From the NCBI GenBank assembly GCA_018350325.1, contig JAEVLN010000021.1:1409850-1473849 (forward strand): a stretch of DNA of 64,000 bases. The letters are read 5' to 3'. This stretch comes from Globodera rostochiensis. Lineage: Eukaryota > Nematoda > Chromadorea > Rhabditida > Heteroderidae. Shown in pieces: positions 1 through 12,314 of the stretch. The position numbers and the translations under genes are program-made. Every line of letters begins with the position of its first letter. Within the stretch, counting starts at the first letter, position 1. The notes beneath the pieces were generated by a model, which was not told the DNA's origin, made no database searches, and saw only the letters and a program-made list of their open reading frames with translations.

Positions 1-1019
1 AACATTTATTTTCAACGAATTTTAGTAAATGTAATATAATTTAGGTAAATTATTAGATTTAATAATAATTCATATTTCTTGATTTGGTTTTTATGGAAAT
101 ATCTATTTTGGACAAATAATTATTAAAATGGATAATTTAATGATTTTATATAAAAATAGCTAAATTAGAATTTCTTTAATTAAGTGTATAGCTCTCATTT
201 TTTGTAAATCGTTATCCGCGGTCGTTGTCAATTTAGAAATTGACGGTTTTCTTGTCAATTTGAAAAACTAGGTATATTTTTGGTTATTTGTGTGTATTAT
301 ATCCTTTACACTTTCTTGATATTTTTAAATATGGTCTTCACATGGGGAAATGGATTGTATTTGATTATTCTGATCTGCAGTCAGTTTGCTATCTTTGAAT
401 ACAAATAAATTTACAATAGATAGCTGCAGCCAAAAAATGTTTATTTTGGATTATATTGAACAAATTAGATATTTTACATGTTTTTTTTTAATAATTTTAT
501 ATTAAAAATCATTTACTAAAAGTTTATCTACGATAATATTTTTTAAATTAAATTTAAACTACTTGGTATTTTAATGCTGTGGCTGTATGAGGTATTTGTC
601 TTTTCTTTTCTCAATGTTTTTGGTAAGCTTTTAAAATTTTTGTGCTTATAATTATATTATTTATTTGTTTTAAATAACTTTTTGCTTTAAAATTTGTGCA
701 AATTAGCACTTACGCTAAATGAATCTTTTAACATAGTTCTCGATGCTCAATTTTAAATGTACAAATTGTCTTAATTAGTATTCATATGATTGAATTAAAA
801 ATGTCATATTAGCATTAATAATTAAATTATATGAGAAAATAAATATTTTTAATACAAATTTCATTTCATGAACTTTAGTGATAATAATATAAAAATATTA
901 AATAAATCTTAGTAATATTTTTTATTTCTTAAAATCTATGAAAGCAATTGTAGCCTTCGCCTGGCATTCCAACATAAATCTAATTGATTTCACCGAATGT
1001 GGCAGTTAGTGTATTCTTG

Positions 1020-1200
1020 AATAACAGTTATGCTGACGAGCCCGAACCCTATCCCGAGCCCCAAACTTGGGTAGTCCCCGACCTCCGACATGGCCAACCT
1101 CAACCCCTATCTCGCCCGTGGGGTCGGGGAGCAACTCTATTGAACTAGTCTCGGGTTATTGTTAGTCAATTCTCGAGCCTCGTAGTCATGTCTCGGTAAA
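1020..1200. other. GC-rich islet, probable transposon remnant
   Basis: About 180 bases of GC-rich sequence stand out sharply from the AT-rich flanks. Short motifs such as GAGCCCGAACCC and CCCCGACC recur, and the ends are weakly inverted (TGACGAGCCCGA against GACTACGAGGCTCGA). The minus strand is open for more than 50 codons with a Gly/Arg/Val-rich reading. That is expected of GC-rich DNA and is not evidence of a gene. Identity is unknown; a decayed non-autonomous DNA transposon is my best guess. Confidence 0.35.
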
Positions 1201-4052
1201 TTAAGTTTTGAGCATCATTAACAAGGGATTGAACTTGAACACTTTGTCCAATGCTTCATCAATAAAATTTCTTATGTAAGCAATTTCTAAAAAAAATGTA
1301 AAACAAATTTTTTATTGTTTGCGCCAAATACTCTTTAATATTAGTTTAGAAATATTTTTTATCTGTTATAAATTTAAATCTTATTATTAAAAACTTAAAC
1401 TTGATAAAATCAAAACATGAACAATAACAAAATTAATTTAAAATATTTATACTATCACGGCAAAATTCCACCATTTAATTAAGTACTCACCGCCTTTTCC
1501 CTTTTTAAACAGACTAAACTTATAATTGAGTATAAATGACAAATCATTTAATACTTATAGAAATATCTTAAAACATTTTTTTTGTCAGATTTTAATTAGA
1601 TTTTCTTTGAAACAAATTATTTTTAACTATTTAGGCGTGAAGAGAAGAACATGGATGAAAATATTTAAATATTGATGTTAAGTAAGGTGCGTTGAATTAT
1701 ATTGCGCATTTTGATTTTTGAAATAATAATATTAGTAGTGGTTTACAATTAGAAAATTGATAAGCCTGTTTTAGCAAACTGAATAACTTTTTTGATTTAA
1801 ATTTCCTGAATCATGAAAATCATTTCGTATTTAAAATATCTTTTTAATATATATAATATTTTTGGTTTTGATTTATATGTAAAAGTTTGAGAATAAACTC
1901 TGAATAAACATTAAATAATCGCTTTCTGTCCATGTATTTGTTTTTTATTTATAAATAGCTTTTTATTTCTTAAAATTTTCAGCTGGGTCTGTCCCAAGTT
2001 ACATTTTTTAAATATTTCATTTGTTGTAAATTTTAAATTATAAAAATTTAACTATTTAGAGTACATGATTTAAAATTTGATTTCCAAGTAAAAATATTTT
2101 TTGTTTTTGGACATATGATAAATGAAATAAAATCATTTAAAAGGTTACTTTACAAATAATCCATTCCAAGTGATTTATTTCTTTGCTTGAATTTCATTAA
2201 AACAAATTAGGTAGTTTTTGTTTTGATTTTAAAATTTTATTTTTCAGAGCTTTAGATGACTTCTTTCATTTTTTAACTATACATTTTCACATGGCTAGAG
2301 GAACAAGAAGGCATTTTTTTTGGAGACAAATGAGAAAAATTGAATATTTAAATTTTGTAATAACATATCTCTTAATCTCGATCGAGATTTCGAACCTAAC
2401 GTTAAACAAATTTACTGGTTTGAAAACGCCTTGGTTTTGTTGGCGATCTGACATATAAATTAACATTTTTACTTTTATAATTTTTAAAAGGTAATGAATG
2501 CGTTAAATTTGTCGCATTATATTTTCAATACTATGTTAAGTTGTTCAAGTCGTTTACACTTTAAGAATTTTCATTGCTTTGTGTGCAAGTTTTTTGGTAA
2601 GTATTTTAATGTAATAAGTGTAATATTTATAAATAACAACATTTATTGTTGAAAAACAACATATTCTATTAAAAAGTAGAATCAACTATTTAAATTATTC
2701 GTTTTTGTTTGATATTTAGCGGCAAACTACTTTAAAATAAATTGGCGAATGATCAATTAAATTGTATTTTTTAGACCATCATTAAAATTGTTTGATGATA
2801 CAATTGTTCAAAAGATATGTGTATTTTTATTAGTCGTAAGTTCTTAACTATTAATAAAGCATCACCGGGGTGCGTCCAATTCAAATTAAATAAATTATAA
2901 ATAAGTTAAGCTTTTTAATATTGTTATGGTCTTTTTGGAAGCATTCAAATTCTAAATTTGTAAAATTTTTTTAAATAAATTTACTCGTGAAGAAAGTTGG
3001 AATTGTCGGTCTGCAAGTGCTGAATAATTTTTTGCTTTTTTCTAAACAAAAAAGCTTATGTAAAAAATATTTTAGTTATTATTTGTTGTTTTAATTTATT
3101 TTAAATAATTTAATTTTTTTTAATTTAATGTACATGTTTAATAGGTATATTATTATCCATTTTTTAAAAATATTTGTTAATTATAGTAAAATAGATTTAC
3201 TTTTGGTTTTTAATCAAGTTTTGAAAAGTTAAAAGGGTTTAAAAATTTCAAAATAATCTATCTGAATTCTCGCATAGGTAAATATTCTTTTATAAAATTT
3301 TGTGCTCATCTTTGCGTTAATCTTCCTCTTCCATGTCTTTTCGAAATCATTAATTTTTAAAATTTAAAAATACGAATTTTCTCGTGTTTTAAGCTTAGTA
3401 GTAAAATTAATTTTCGTTCATTTTCGAGTTCATTTGAGTTTAAGTTCAAAGGCATCTAAAAATTATTATGTAATTACTTATTATATTTATTGCTATTTTG
3501 CTATCGGTTGTTTTTGAATTGTCTTTTTTAATATTTGTTTTTATAAGTAATAATTATTTTTCGTTTTTAAAATGAAAATTTTATTTTGTTAAGCTGATTA
3601 AAAATTTATAATTTTTGTAATAATTTATCGTTTTATTTTGAAAGTCTTAATCGATGACTCGTCCTGTTTGTGAGCGCAATGTAGTGCAAGCGAAAAGTCG
3701 CCTGTGTGTGAAGCGGGACGTTTTTGGATTGTTCCTTTTATTTAAATTACAAATTTACTATTTTGTAAAAATTTTGTTTATTTTTTTGTCATTTAATAAG
3801 ATAAAAGAATGCAAGTTGATATTTTAAATAATTAAATATAAGCAATATTTATTTTAGTTTATTTTGATTGAATAGACTTATTTAGTTTTATACTTTTTTA
3901 ACTGTGTATTAATTAAAGACTGTCACCATTAAAAAAAATAGAGCAATGCCATTAATTAATTACACATATTGTTTGTTGCTTGTTAAATTACTTATATAAG
4001 CTAAAATATTAATAGAAATAAAATAGTAAATTTTAAATTTGATACTGTTGAC

Positions 4053-4265
4053 CAGTGTTTTCCTGTTCCAGCTTGGCCTGTTCTGTTCCTGTTCTGTTCC
4101 TGTTCTGTTCCTGTTCTGTTCCTGTTCTGTTCCTGTTCTGTTCCTGTTCTGTTCCTGTTCTGTTCCTGTTCCTGTTCTATTCTAGAATTTAGAACAGCAC
4201 AGGAACAGATTCAAAATCCTTGGAACAGGAACAGAACAGGCCAAGCTAGAACAGGGTAAAAATTG
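4053..4265. mobile_element. hAT-like miniature element with internal 11-bp array
   Basis: The left end reads CAGTGTTTTCCTGTTCCAGC. The right end is its imperfect inverse, with AGCTTGGCCTG shared exactly further in. Starting with CAGTGTTTTCC fits hAT-superfamily termini. The interior holds eight perfect copies of an 11-bp unit and then an inverted, partly decayed counterpart rich in GGAACAG. I could not find a clean 8-bp target duplication, so the exact ends are uncertain. It encodes nothing. Confidence 0.5.
4081..4168. repeat. 11-bp minisatellite, 8 perfect copies
   Basis: The unit TTCTGTTCCTG repeats eight times head to tail without a mismatch, and a partial copy follows. The related motif GGAACAG appears in inverse orientation just downstream, so the array is one arm of the surrounding inverted-repeat element. 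Perfect identity suggests recent slippage or gene conversion. Confidence 0.9.
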
Positions 4266-4325
4266 AAGAATTGAACTTTTATTGAGTGATATATTTGAAA
4301 TTTTCCAATTATTCGTTATGATCTC

Positions 4326-4480
4326 ACGTGGCGCAGTGGTTAAACGGAGTGACTATACTCAATTTTGTCTAATGTTCAACTTGCCTAGTAAAAATCTTTG
4401 TTATTCTTTTTATTTAATTTTTTTTTTGTATAATGGTGAGTGATGCCTGAGGCTGTGGGTTCGAACTTCGAACCTCCGAC
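4326..4480 (+). other. tRNA-derived sequence (A and B box), SINE-like
   Basis: GTGGCGCAGTGGTTAAACGG (4328-4347) matches a tRNA D-arm/A box. GTGGGTTCGAAC (4455-4466) matches a T-arm/B box. They are about 110 bases apart, separated by a T-rich stretch, so this is no intact tRNA unless it has a long intron. The 3' T-stem is not closed correctly (GTGGG has no CCCAC partner). A tRNA-derived SINE head or an interrupted tRNA pseudogene fits best. Confidence 0.4.
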
Positions 4481-5057
4481 TGTTAAATGATTTTTTTTCT
4501 TTCTTTTTATGAACTTTGAAGCTAATTTTAAAAATATTTTAGATTTTTATTTTTTGAAGGCATAGATAGATATTATTATTTTTTTCTTTAAATTGAAAAA
4601 AAATCATAAGGTGGGGCTTTTTGATTTCTAACTTTTAAAAATTAAGACCAATTATTTAAAAAACTCAAAATCGTCAACCCGGGCCCCTCCCATTCTAAAA
4701 AGCTTCAAAAAATGGTTGCAAATCCCTTAAATAATTAAAGTTGAACAGTTGTTTAAAGGAAGACTAATCCAATAAAATAATTAATCATTTCTGAGAATAT
4801 TTAAACCTTTTATAATGTGTCTCTCAGATAATTTTTTGCCAGTTGCGCAACATAGGCATGGAACATGATTATTAGTGACCAATTGTGCATTTCCCCAGAA
4901 AATGCGTCTTCATTCAAAAATAGTATTTAAATTTAGTAGAAGTAAAGAACAATTATTAAATAAATATGATTCTGAATTAAGCGACACAATAACACTGCAA
5001 ATTAGCTAGAGCCCTATTGTCTTAAAATTTGGTGTTAATCGATTTTATGAATTTTTC

Positions 5058-5313
5058 CAGGCCTGTGCACGGTTACCAATTTTCGTAACCGTAACCGCCC
5101 GTGCTCAAACACCCGTAACCGTTAACCGCCCGTAACCGCCCGTCCTCAAAATCTCATAACCGTTAACCGCCCGCGGTTATCCGCGGTAACCGCCTTATTT
5201 AAAAATCAATAAAGTTTTTCAGATTTCGAAAAATCGATTTTTCAAAACTAAACCGCGGGTAACCGGAGTTAACCGCGGATAACCGCGGTTACGGGTAACC
5301 GTGCACAGGCCTG
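5058..5313. mobile_element. hAT-type MITE, 256 bp, perfect TIR and TSD
   Basis: The element has a perfect 20-bp terminal inverted repeat, CAGGCCTGTGCACGGTTACC. A perfect 8-bp target duplication AATTTTTC flanks it (5050-5057 and 5314-5321). CAGG termini and an 8-bp duplication identify a hAT-superfamily non-autonomous element. Inside are many subterminal copies of AACCGC/CCCGTAACC in both orientations, typical of hAT transposase-binding arrays. There is no coding capacity. The undamaged ends suggest a fairly recent insertion. Confidence 0.9.
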
Positions 5314-6306
5314 AATTTTTCTATAAATTTTTTTTTCTTAAGCTTTACATCCTTTTTGTTGCGGCGTTTCTAAGATTACGTTATTATTAATTTTTTTGTC
5401 TTTTTTTGTTTTTATTTTAAATTAAGGTTGAAACCCCGATCGGGAATTTGAAATTTACGGGAAACCCGAAGAAGGAGTGTTGTGCTTTAACTCACTTGGT
5501 ACTTGCACCAAAAAAAAGTTATGACTATCTTATTAGATTAATATTTCTTGTAACGTAAAGATTAAAATTTAATTTTTATGATATTATTTTCAAATATAGG
5601 ATTGATCTTTGATCTTATTCTTCAATATTTATTAATTTTAGATAAATTAGTTTTTAAAATTTATTTTACATAGTTTAGGCTACCAACAATTATGTGAGTT
5701 CAATATTTTTGATATTATACTGAATAACCGGCCTTGCTCCCGTTGGCGTCCGTGAAAGGATGTATGCAAACGAATTTTTATATGTTAATGCGTTATAGAT
5801 TTAATAATTTATCTACATGAAAATTTGTTAATATTTTTTACAGCGTTTTTTTTTATTATTTCATTTATATTGCTTTTAATTATAAACTTTGTTTTAAATA
5901 CAGAAGAGAATTGTTTCGTGTTTCGATTGTTCCTTGATCAACTTATTTTTATTTATGTTTTAATATTATTGATTTTCTAATATTTAATATTTTATGTAGG
6001 CATAGACTTAATGCATCTTAATCTTGTATTAACCGCTTGTACAACAATTTAGACAACCTAATTTGTAGATCAATATTATTATTTATATTTTGGGTTTATT
6101 ATTTACCTTAGTCGACGTGCGTTGTTGTGTGATTATTTAAAAATAGTTTAAGCATTTATAATAATAAATAGTTTCATCCCGAGGTGTTTGTTTTAATCAA
6201 CGATTATGCTTTATTTATAAAAAATCAATATTTAAAAACTAGGGTTAAGAAGTTATTTCTTGTTTTTTAAATTATCGAAATACACAACTTTAAAAAGACA
6301 TAAATT

Positions 6307-6872
6307 GTGATTTTATAAAAAAATTAAATGAATGCAATGAACAATTACATATTTGTGTAAAATATATGCCAAATTAATGCGTTTGCGTTGAATTAAATGA
6401 TTGGTTAAAAATAAATAATTTGTCCTAAAAATATAATGTTAAATAGAAATTTACTCAAACCTGATCGTAAACCTGCAATTTTTGTTCTATTGACATTTTT
6501 GTGTGTCATGGTATATTTGGAGTCGGGTAAACAAAGTAAACTATGTTGTGACCTAAAGGACTACTGTACCAAAATTCACAAAAGATAAATGATTTTGCAA
6601 ATATACAAAAATTTGAAACATAAAATGTTAACTAATATTTTACTTCTTTATATTTGACAGTTATAATATTGATTGTAAAAAACATGTATTATACAAATAT
6701 TGAAATGCAAATTTGAATAAAAATAAACATAAAATAGCTATTAATTTTTTGTCACCAATAACATTTGAACAAATTTAATTTATAAGCAAATGTTAATTAA
6801 AAATTAATTAAAGCCAGGCTGATATCTAATATTTGCGTACAAAATTTTAATAAAAGATACTTTTGTGATTTA
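6307..6872 (+). repeat. Dispersed repeat R1, copy 1
   Basis: About 566 bases that recur in direct orientation at 33258-33697 with high similarity at both ends. Both copies lie in A-rich domains. This copy holds about 120 extra bases (roughly 6400-6522), which contain the first half of the small ORF at 6436-6588. Copy 2 lacks them. I cannot tell whether copy 1 gained the segment or copy 2 lost it. Confidence 0.8.
6436..6588 (+). CDS. Hypothetical 50-aa protein with one membrane segment
   Basis: ATG-initiated frame of 50 codons ending in TAA. The N-terminus is basic (MLNRNLLKPDRK). A hydrophobic stretch of about 17 residues follows at about 14-31 (AIFVLLTFLCVMVYL), then a polar tail with several Cys and Lys. 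This is the layout of a signal anchor or signal peptide. GAGTCGG/GTAAAC at about 6520-6527 could be a splice donor, which would make this the first exon of a longer secreted or type II membrane protein. The homologous repeat at 33.3 kb lacks the first half, so at most this copy is functional. I do not recognise the family. At this base composition a 50-codon frame may be chance. Confidence 0.22.
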   Translation: MLNRNLLKPDRKPAIFVLLTFLCVMVYLESGKQSKLCCDLKDYCTKIHKR

Positions 6873-9672
6873 GAAAACGAACAATCGGCATCATACTCAC
6901 GTTAAAATACTTATTTTGCATCAAAAATGACTTTGAAACGTTTAAAACTCACTTAATTAATTATAAAGTTAAATATTTTTTGTCTCCTTCATTGATTTTT
7001 CATAATTTATATAAGAGCAAATAAATATTTACCAGAAAAAAGTTAACAAATAAGTACATCAAGTTTGAATTCAAATAATTTGGTAACAAATTTATAAAAG
7101 GTATTCACGGAAAAAAGTTAAAACCTTTGAGAATGAAAAATCCTCAATAAAATATTTAAGTAAATAAAAATAATCATTGACTTATAAAGAAAGCGACAGC
7201 CGCCTACCTTTGAACGTCTCGCTGAAAAGTTTCCATGCAATTCACGAATTTATTAATATTATTTCCTAAAAAAAGTATTTAGCTGTAAAAATACAATTTT
7301 AAAGTACTAAACTTAATAATAAATTAAAAATCTAAACTATAAACAAAGAACACAAATTAAAAATACGCAATATTTTAAAATAACATTATAATATCAAGCG
7401 TAAAATTAAGTAAAAAGAAATATCAAATAAATTATTAGTTACGCTTTAAAGCATCTAAAATTTAATTAATTTAATAAATATGCTTTTCTTTATTTATAAC
7501 TAGAGATTCGTTTAAGTTATTGCAACATTGGTATTAATCAATCATAGTTGAATTAACTAATAATGTATTTAAATACTAATAGCAAATACAATGGTTTGTG
7601 GATTACTAAAATTTATATTCCATATAAATATTTAATAATACAAAAAAATTTAATTCATTACATATTTCATAAATCATTTAGCTCATTTAAAAGAATTACT
7701 CACTTTAAATTAACCTAAACTAACAAAATTATAAACATTTTTATCCAAAAATATAACAAATTCAATATTTAGCTATAAACAAAACAATTACAGAAATACT
7801 CTGAAATTTATCTCATTACAAAACAAATAAATACAAAGGTTATACAAATCATTTTCGAGACTACCAAAATCTTAATAATCAAAATATTCAAAATTTATAA
7901 AATATTACACAATAATAGAGTATATTAAAGGCGTTAAATAATAATATAAAAAACGATAATTTTACAACAAATGTTTATTGAATTGCGCGCAATGAAACGG
8001 CATTTATTGCATGTTTTATGCGCTAATTGAGCAAACGCATATAAATCAGGAGTGGCCTCATCAAAATAAACCATTTTTCATTATATATGGTAAAAAATAG
8101 AATCAAGCAATTTGGATATAGCTACTTTAAGTTAATCTGCACACAGCTTAATTATAAATTCTGGAACCTAGTCAACATTATAAAAATAAAATATTAGTTG
8201 TTGAGGTCCGAAGTCTTGTAAAAGTATAAACAGAAACAAATTAATTCTGCATATCATGTTCTAAATTTATTTTAAACGAAATCCACCATTGAAGCCAAAA
8301 TTTATTTTATGTTATAATTAAATCAATTATGGAATTTAAAGACCATAAAAAATAAGATGCTTTTACTATGAGCCTCTTTTTGTTTAAAATTTAGAAAAAA
8401 ACAAATAAAATAAGTTAAATTAAACAATCAATACATTTAAATAAAACTGAAACCTTTTTTAATTAAAATTATTTTTTAAATAATAATGCAGTGAATTGTA
8501 AATTTTGCACATTTGTGTGCGTCTACTTCCACATTTCAAAAGCATATTAATTGAAATTTAATGTTTCGAAGATTTAAATAAAGCCGAGATGATTATCCGA
8601 ACACAATAATGCAAAGAAAGGCGCAAATTAATTAGGAAAATAAATGCGATAAGAATATGGGATTACAAACAAAATAATATTATAATTAAATATTTATTAT
8701 ATTCAAATGAAAATAATATTTGAGTTCTTCTAAAAAGTAATTATTTTGGAAATAAATATATTTAAATTATTACATTGTTAACGATTGAACTCAAATAAAA
8801 TAATTCCTTTCAAAAATAGTAAACAAATTAAATGGCATTCTTATTATGATATTAATCAATCAATACATTCACAAAACGATAAAAAGTATGCCTCAGACAC
8901 GCAAAGCGAAAAGAATTTTAAGTGACATGAACTTTTCAAAAATAAAATATTAGATGATCAATGCGACACAGCGCATCATCACGTACCAACAGGTGCATAT
9001 TTTTATTTTAAATAAAATGTATTGCTCAGTTATTTTCGAACTATATAAAACTATATTTTAAATAATTATATAATTAATTCTAATAAACAAACTTAAAGAG
9101 AGTATTTATAAATAGATAAATCAAAATAAAAATTACAAAACCAACACCTAGAGATTAACTACTGCCTGCGGATTAAAATAGAATTTTTGTTTCTGACAGT
9201 AGTCACAAAAAATAAAAAATTTTATAGATTATGTATATATTGTTATTACAATAAAAATCAAACCAACTTTAAGTCAAAAATAAAAGATATTAATATATTA
9301 AACTGTAATTCTAGTTTCAAATTAAAGAACGTAATATATTGATTATACCTACGAGTTGGAAGAATTAAAATAACAAAATTTATCAAAAATAAAATAACAA
9401 TTTTTAAAAATCAAATCGAAAAATCAGAATAGTATCAAAATTTTGTAATGGGACCATAACCGTGCAATGAACCCATCCCACGAACACGAATAATTGGCAT
9501 ATTAAAATATAAGAATTAGATATACAATATAAACTTTCGATTGACAAGTATAAAATAATATAGAAAAAATTTAATTTTGTCTATAAAAGTAATTTGGCAA
9601 ACAAACTTAACCAATTTCCAAGCAACGCAATAATTATATACGGTTAAACTTCTAAAAGGAAATTTTAACTAG

Positions 9673-9828
9673 ATGGATGCCCGTGTAGCTTCGTCGCATT
9701 ACTCCACAAATTGGTTATTCATGGAGGAACTGTGCAAAAAAAAATTTTTTGCTAAATTAAATGATGTTAGAAATAAAATAAATTGGGGGTGCAGACAGGC
9801 GCCGTTGATTATTAGTATAAATATGTAA
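9673..9828 (+). CDS. Hypothetical 51-aa ORF
   Basis: A 51-codon ATG frame directly follows an AG (AACTAG/ATG) and ends in TAA. It covers a GC-richer islet, with mixed composition in the N-terminal half (MDARVASSHYSTNWLF) and a Lys/Asn-rich middle. No domain is recognised. The reverse strand has an overlapping AT-rich frame (9757-9969), which I regard as a shadow. It could be an exon or chance; the islet and AG context are the only support. Confidence 0.18.
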   Translation: MDARVASSHYSTNWLFMEELCKKKFFAKLNDVRNKINWGCRQAPLIISINM

Positions 9829-12178
9829 TTTAAAAAAATTTAATGTTATAATATTGAAATTAATTACAAAATAAAATTTGCATAAAATTGATAAACACAA
9901 TTTAAAATAAAATAAAAAAGTTACATGTAAAACACATAAAATAAATGTAATATAAAAATTGTTTCGCATAATTAACTTACAATACTACAAACTAGACACA
10001 ACGGAATTTAAAAATTTATTTAATAATATTTATAAATAGTAATGTTTGTATTTCTTATGGATTTAATTTTTAATTTTTATGCGTTTTAATAAAAAATAAT
10101 AAAATTTTTTTAACCATATTTCTATAACTTTGAGGCAAAGTCATTTATAAATGGCGCCGAACGACGAAAATTTTTCCCAATCGTGTACAACATCATTTTA
10201 CTGCTTTAAAAAGCCCGGGCACAAATCATAAAATACTATTTGAAAAAGATGTTCTATTATAAATGTCTTTTGAAGCAATTTTTAGTAAAAATTCAAATCT
10301 AAAAATTTTTATAAAAAATGATTAACAACAATTTTTAAATGACCCCAAATAACGATATAATTATTATAAAATTCAAAAAATATTCCAAATAAAAGCAATA
10401 TATTTAAAATAATGAATTAAAAATAAAATATTATTAAAAATGAGACTAATATTACAAGACAAACAATTATTAACCTTAAAATTAAAGCATATGAAAATAA
10501 ATTAAGCGTTCAATTATTTAAATTTTTATGATAAATTATGCCATCATGAAATCCTTGCAATTTGAGGCTTATTTTTAATTGCATTCGCATTATTTAATAT
10601 AAATCATGTTATTTAATATAATATTAAGGTTCGCTTTTGTTTTAAAACAGTTTCATCAATTTATATTTAATTCTGGTGTAGTCATAAAATTTTTAAAGAG
10701 TATTTTAACATTAATTAATTTATTTTACTACATTTTAGATCGACTTAATTGACGAAAGCGTTGAAGAAAATAATACAATTCGCTTTAAACTGCTTCTTGA
10801 AAAGTGACTTGTAATTTAAATTGGATAATGCACAAGCGTAATCCATTATATGTTTATTATATATTCAATCTTGCGGGATTGAGCTTTCACAATGTCCACG
10901 TGCAGGCGACTATTATAAAACTTAAATTAAACTCTTTCAAAAGTTGCTTTATATTTAATTTGCTTGTATATTTATTTTTATTTAAAATACTTTTTTTGAC
11001 ACATAATGCACAATAAACAGCAAATAATCTAAATTTTTTGCTTTTATTTGGGCTTTTAAAAAGGTTATAACTTTTAATTCTGTTTACATGATTTTTATCA
11101 CATTACCAAAGTATTATTTAATGTTTCACTACTAAGTTTTTATTATGAAAAAATTCATTTATTCAATTTAAAAAAACGCAAGTTTCTTCTTTGATGTTCT
11201 CAAAGATATTAAGTTTTGGTTTTTACCATTAATTGGTCGTAAGTTACTTATTATTTTTTATTATTCTAGAAATTAATTTTCTTTTCTATTTTAAATTACA
11301 TAATATTAACATTAATGATCCTTCTTGTCAATATAAATTTTCTTTTAGATTTAACAGATTACCCTTAATTAATTAGAAATCTTAGGTCTCAAAAACTCGT
11401 TTTTTACTGGTTAGTAATTATTTTTTTTAATATTAGTTTTAATAATTCAATAATTTAATTATAAAGTAACTGTTTTGCAAAATTTAAATAGTTTTATTAA
11501 ATTATTTAAATTAGTTACGATTGGTGTTTTCAGACTTCGAATCATGTTTTTACACTTCTTTGGTGTCAAAAACATAAATTCCTAACATTTCAATTTACAT
11601 TCCTTCTACACCCTACGGCGGGGAATTGATTTAATTAATTTGTAAATAATGGGTGTTTATAATAAAACAGATTTATGGTACAAAATATTTTATTGTTATT
11701 TTCAATAAATTTTCTTTATTTTATCTATGATTATACCAAATTTGTTTTTTTCAATATCACTTTCGATATTTATGTGTGGTTTTTAGCTTGAGAATTATCT
11801 GATAAAATTTATTCAAAACTAAAACTTTTTGTTTTTATTCTAGACTTTTCTCGTCGAATTTTTGTACATAAATTATACTTACAAAACTATAAATTAAAAA
11901 TAACTTTATTGTTTCAACTTTATTCATTTGTTTGTATTATTTATTATTTTTTTATATCAACATATAATTTCGTAGTCAACATCACTGACCGATGCTTCCA
12001 ATGCTTCGGCTACACCAAATAATCTCCATTTTTAATTTTTGTCTAAATGTTACATATTCTCAATAGTATACCAAGGATAACCATATCTGTAAATGTAAAA
12101 TAATTTTGTTCTGCATTTTTATTCGTACCTTAATATTCTATCGAAATTTTGATATTGTTTAAATTTATTTTATAATTT

Positions 12179-12314
12179 TTACCATCTATATTTAAAGCCA
12201 ATGTAAATAAACACTTCGTTATGCGAAAGATAATAAATTTGCATGCCCTCAAATACTTCTTCGAACACGTCGAATTCGCCCTGGTTGGCGAGCGGCAAAA
12301 TAATCCTCTTTTGC
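12179..12314 (-). CDS. Candidate exon, faint resemblance to the Lon protease C-terminus
   Basis: On the minus strand an ATTAG acceptor is followed by one base and 44 open codons ending in TAA. The reading includes KRIILPLANQGEFDVF, then a stretch with EG-M-I and SHNEVF. Lon (S16) C-termini commonly carry an I-LP--N---F block followed by EGL-V and H--E-F, so spacing and residues agree loosely. Two one-residue gaps are needed, no other Lon exon (Walker A, Ser-Lys dyad) is visible nearby, and a second AG inside (CGCCAACCAG) offers another exon start. The next downstream islet on the same strand (11957-12023) is also open. Treat as an unassigned exon candidate. Confidence 0.22.

Larger units (their letters stand above)
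1..6290. other. T-rich strand domain, mostly non-coding
   Basis: The + strand is visibly T-rich throughout. Apart from the GC islet at about 1020-1200, the two hAT-like elements and the tRNA-like segment, I see only AT-rich DNA without a gene I can support. Small protein-like islets on the minus strand (929-979, 2981-3019, 3625-3701) have an AG acceptor and a short open frame, but they are too short to separate from chance. Confidence 0.6.
6290..10550. other. A-rich strand domain
   Basis: The + strand turns A-rich at about 6290 and back to T-rich at about 10550. Besides the dispersed repeat at 6307-6872 and the two small ORFs listed separately, I see short protein-like + strand islets. Examples are an ATG frame of 26 codons at 10151-10231 and an islet at 8954-8992 bounded by AG and GTGCAT. 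An islet at 10739-10806, just past the domain edge, follows a good acceptor (TACTACATTTTAG) and ends in TGA. None is recognisable, and each could be chance. Confidence 0.45.

Noticed and set aside
2494..2596. Plus-strand ATG frame of 34 codons ending at a perfect GTAAGT
   Set aside because: The donor is good, but AT-rich low-complexity residues dominate and no following exon could be chained.
929..3701. Three short minus-strand terminal-exon candidates (929-979, 2981-3019, 3625-3701)
   Set aside because: Each has an AG and a short open frame, but three separate gene ends within 3 kb without upstream exons is implausible.
10151..10231. Zinc-knuckle-like (FYCFKKPGHKS) or retroelement primer-binding-site-like (TGGCGCCGAACG) reading
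   Set aside because: The Cys-His spacing is off by one and the second Cys pair is missing. No LTR flanks the primer-site-like word. Either reading alone is too weak.
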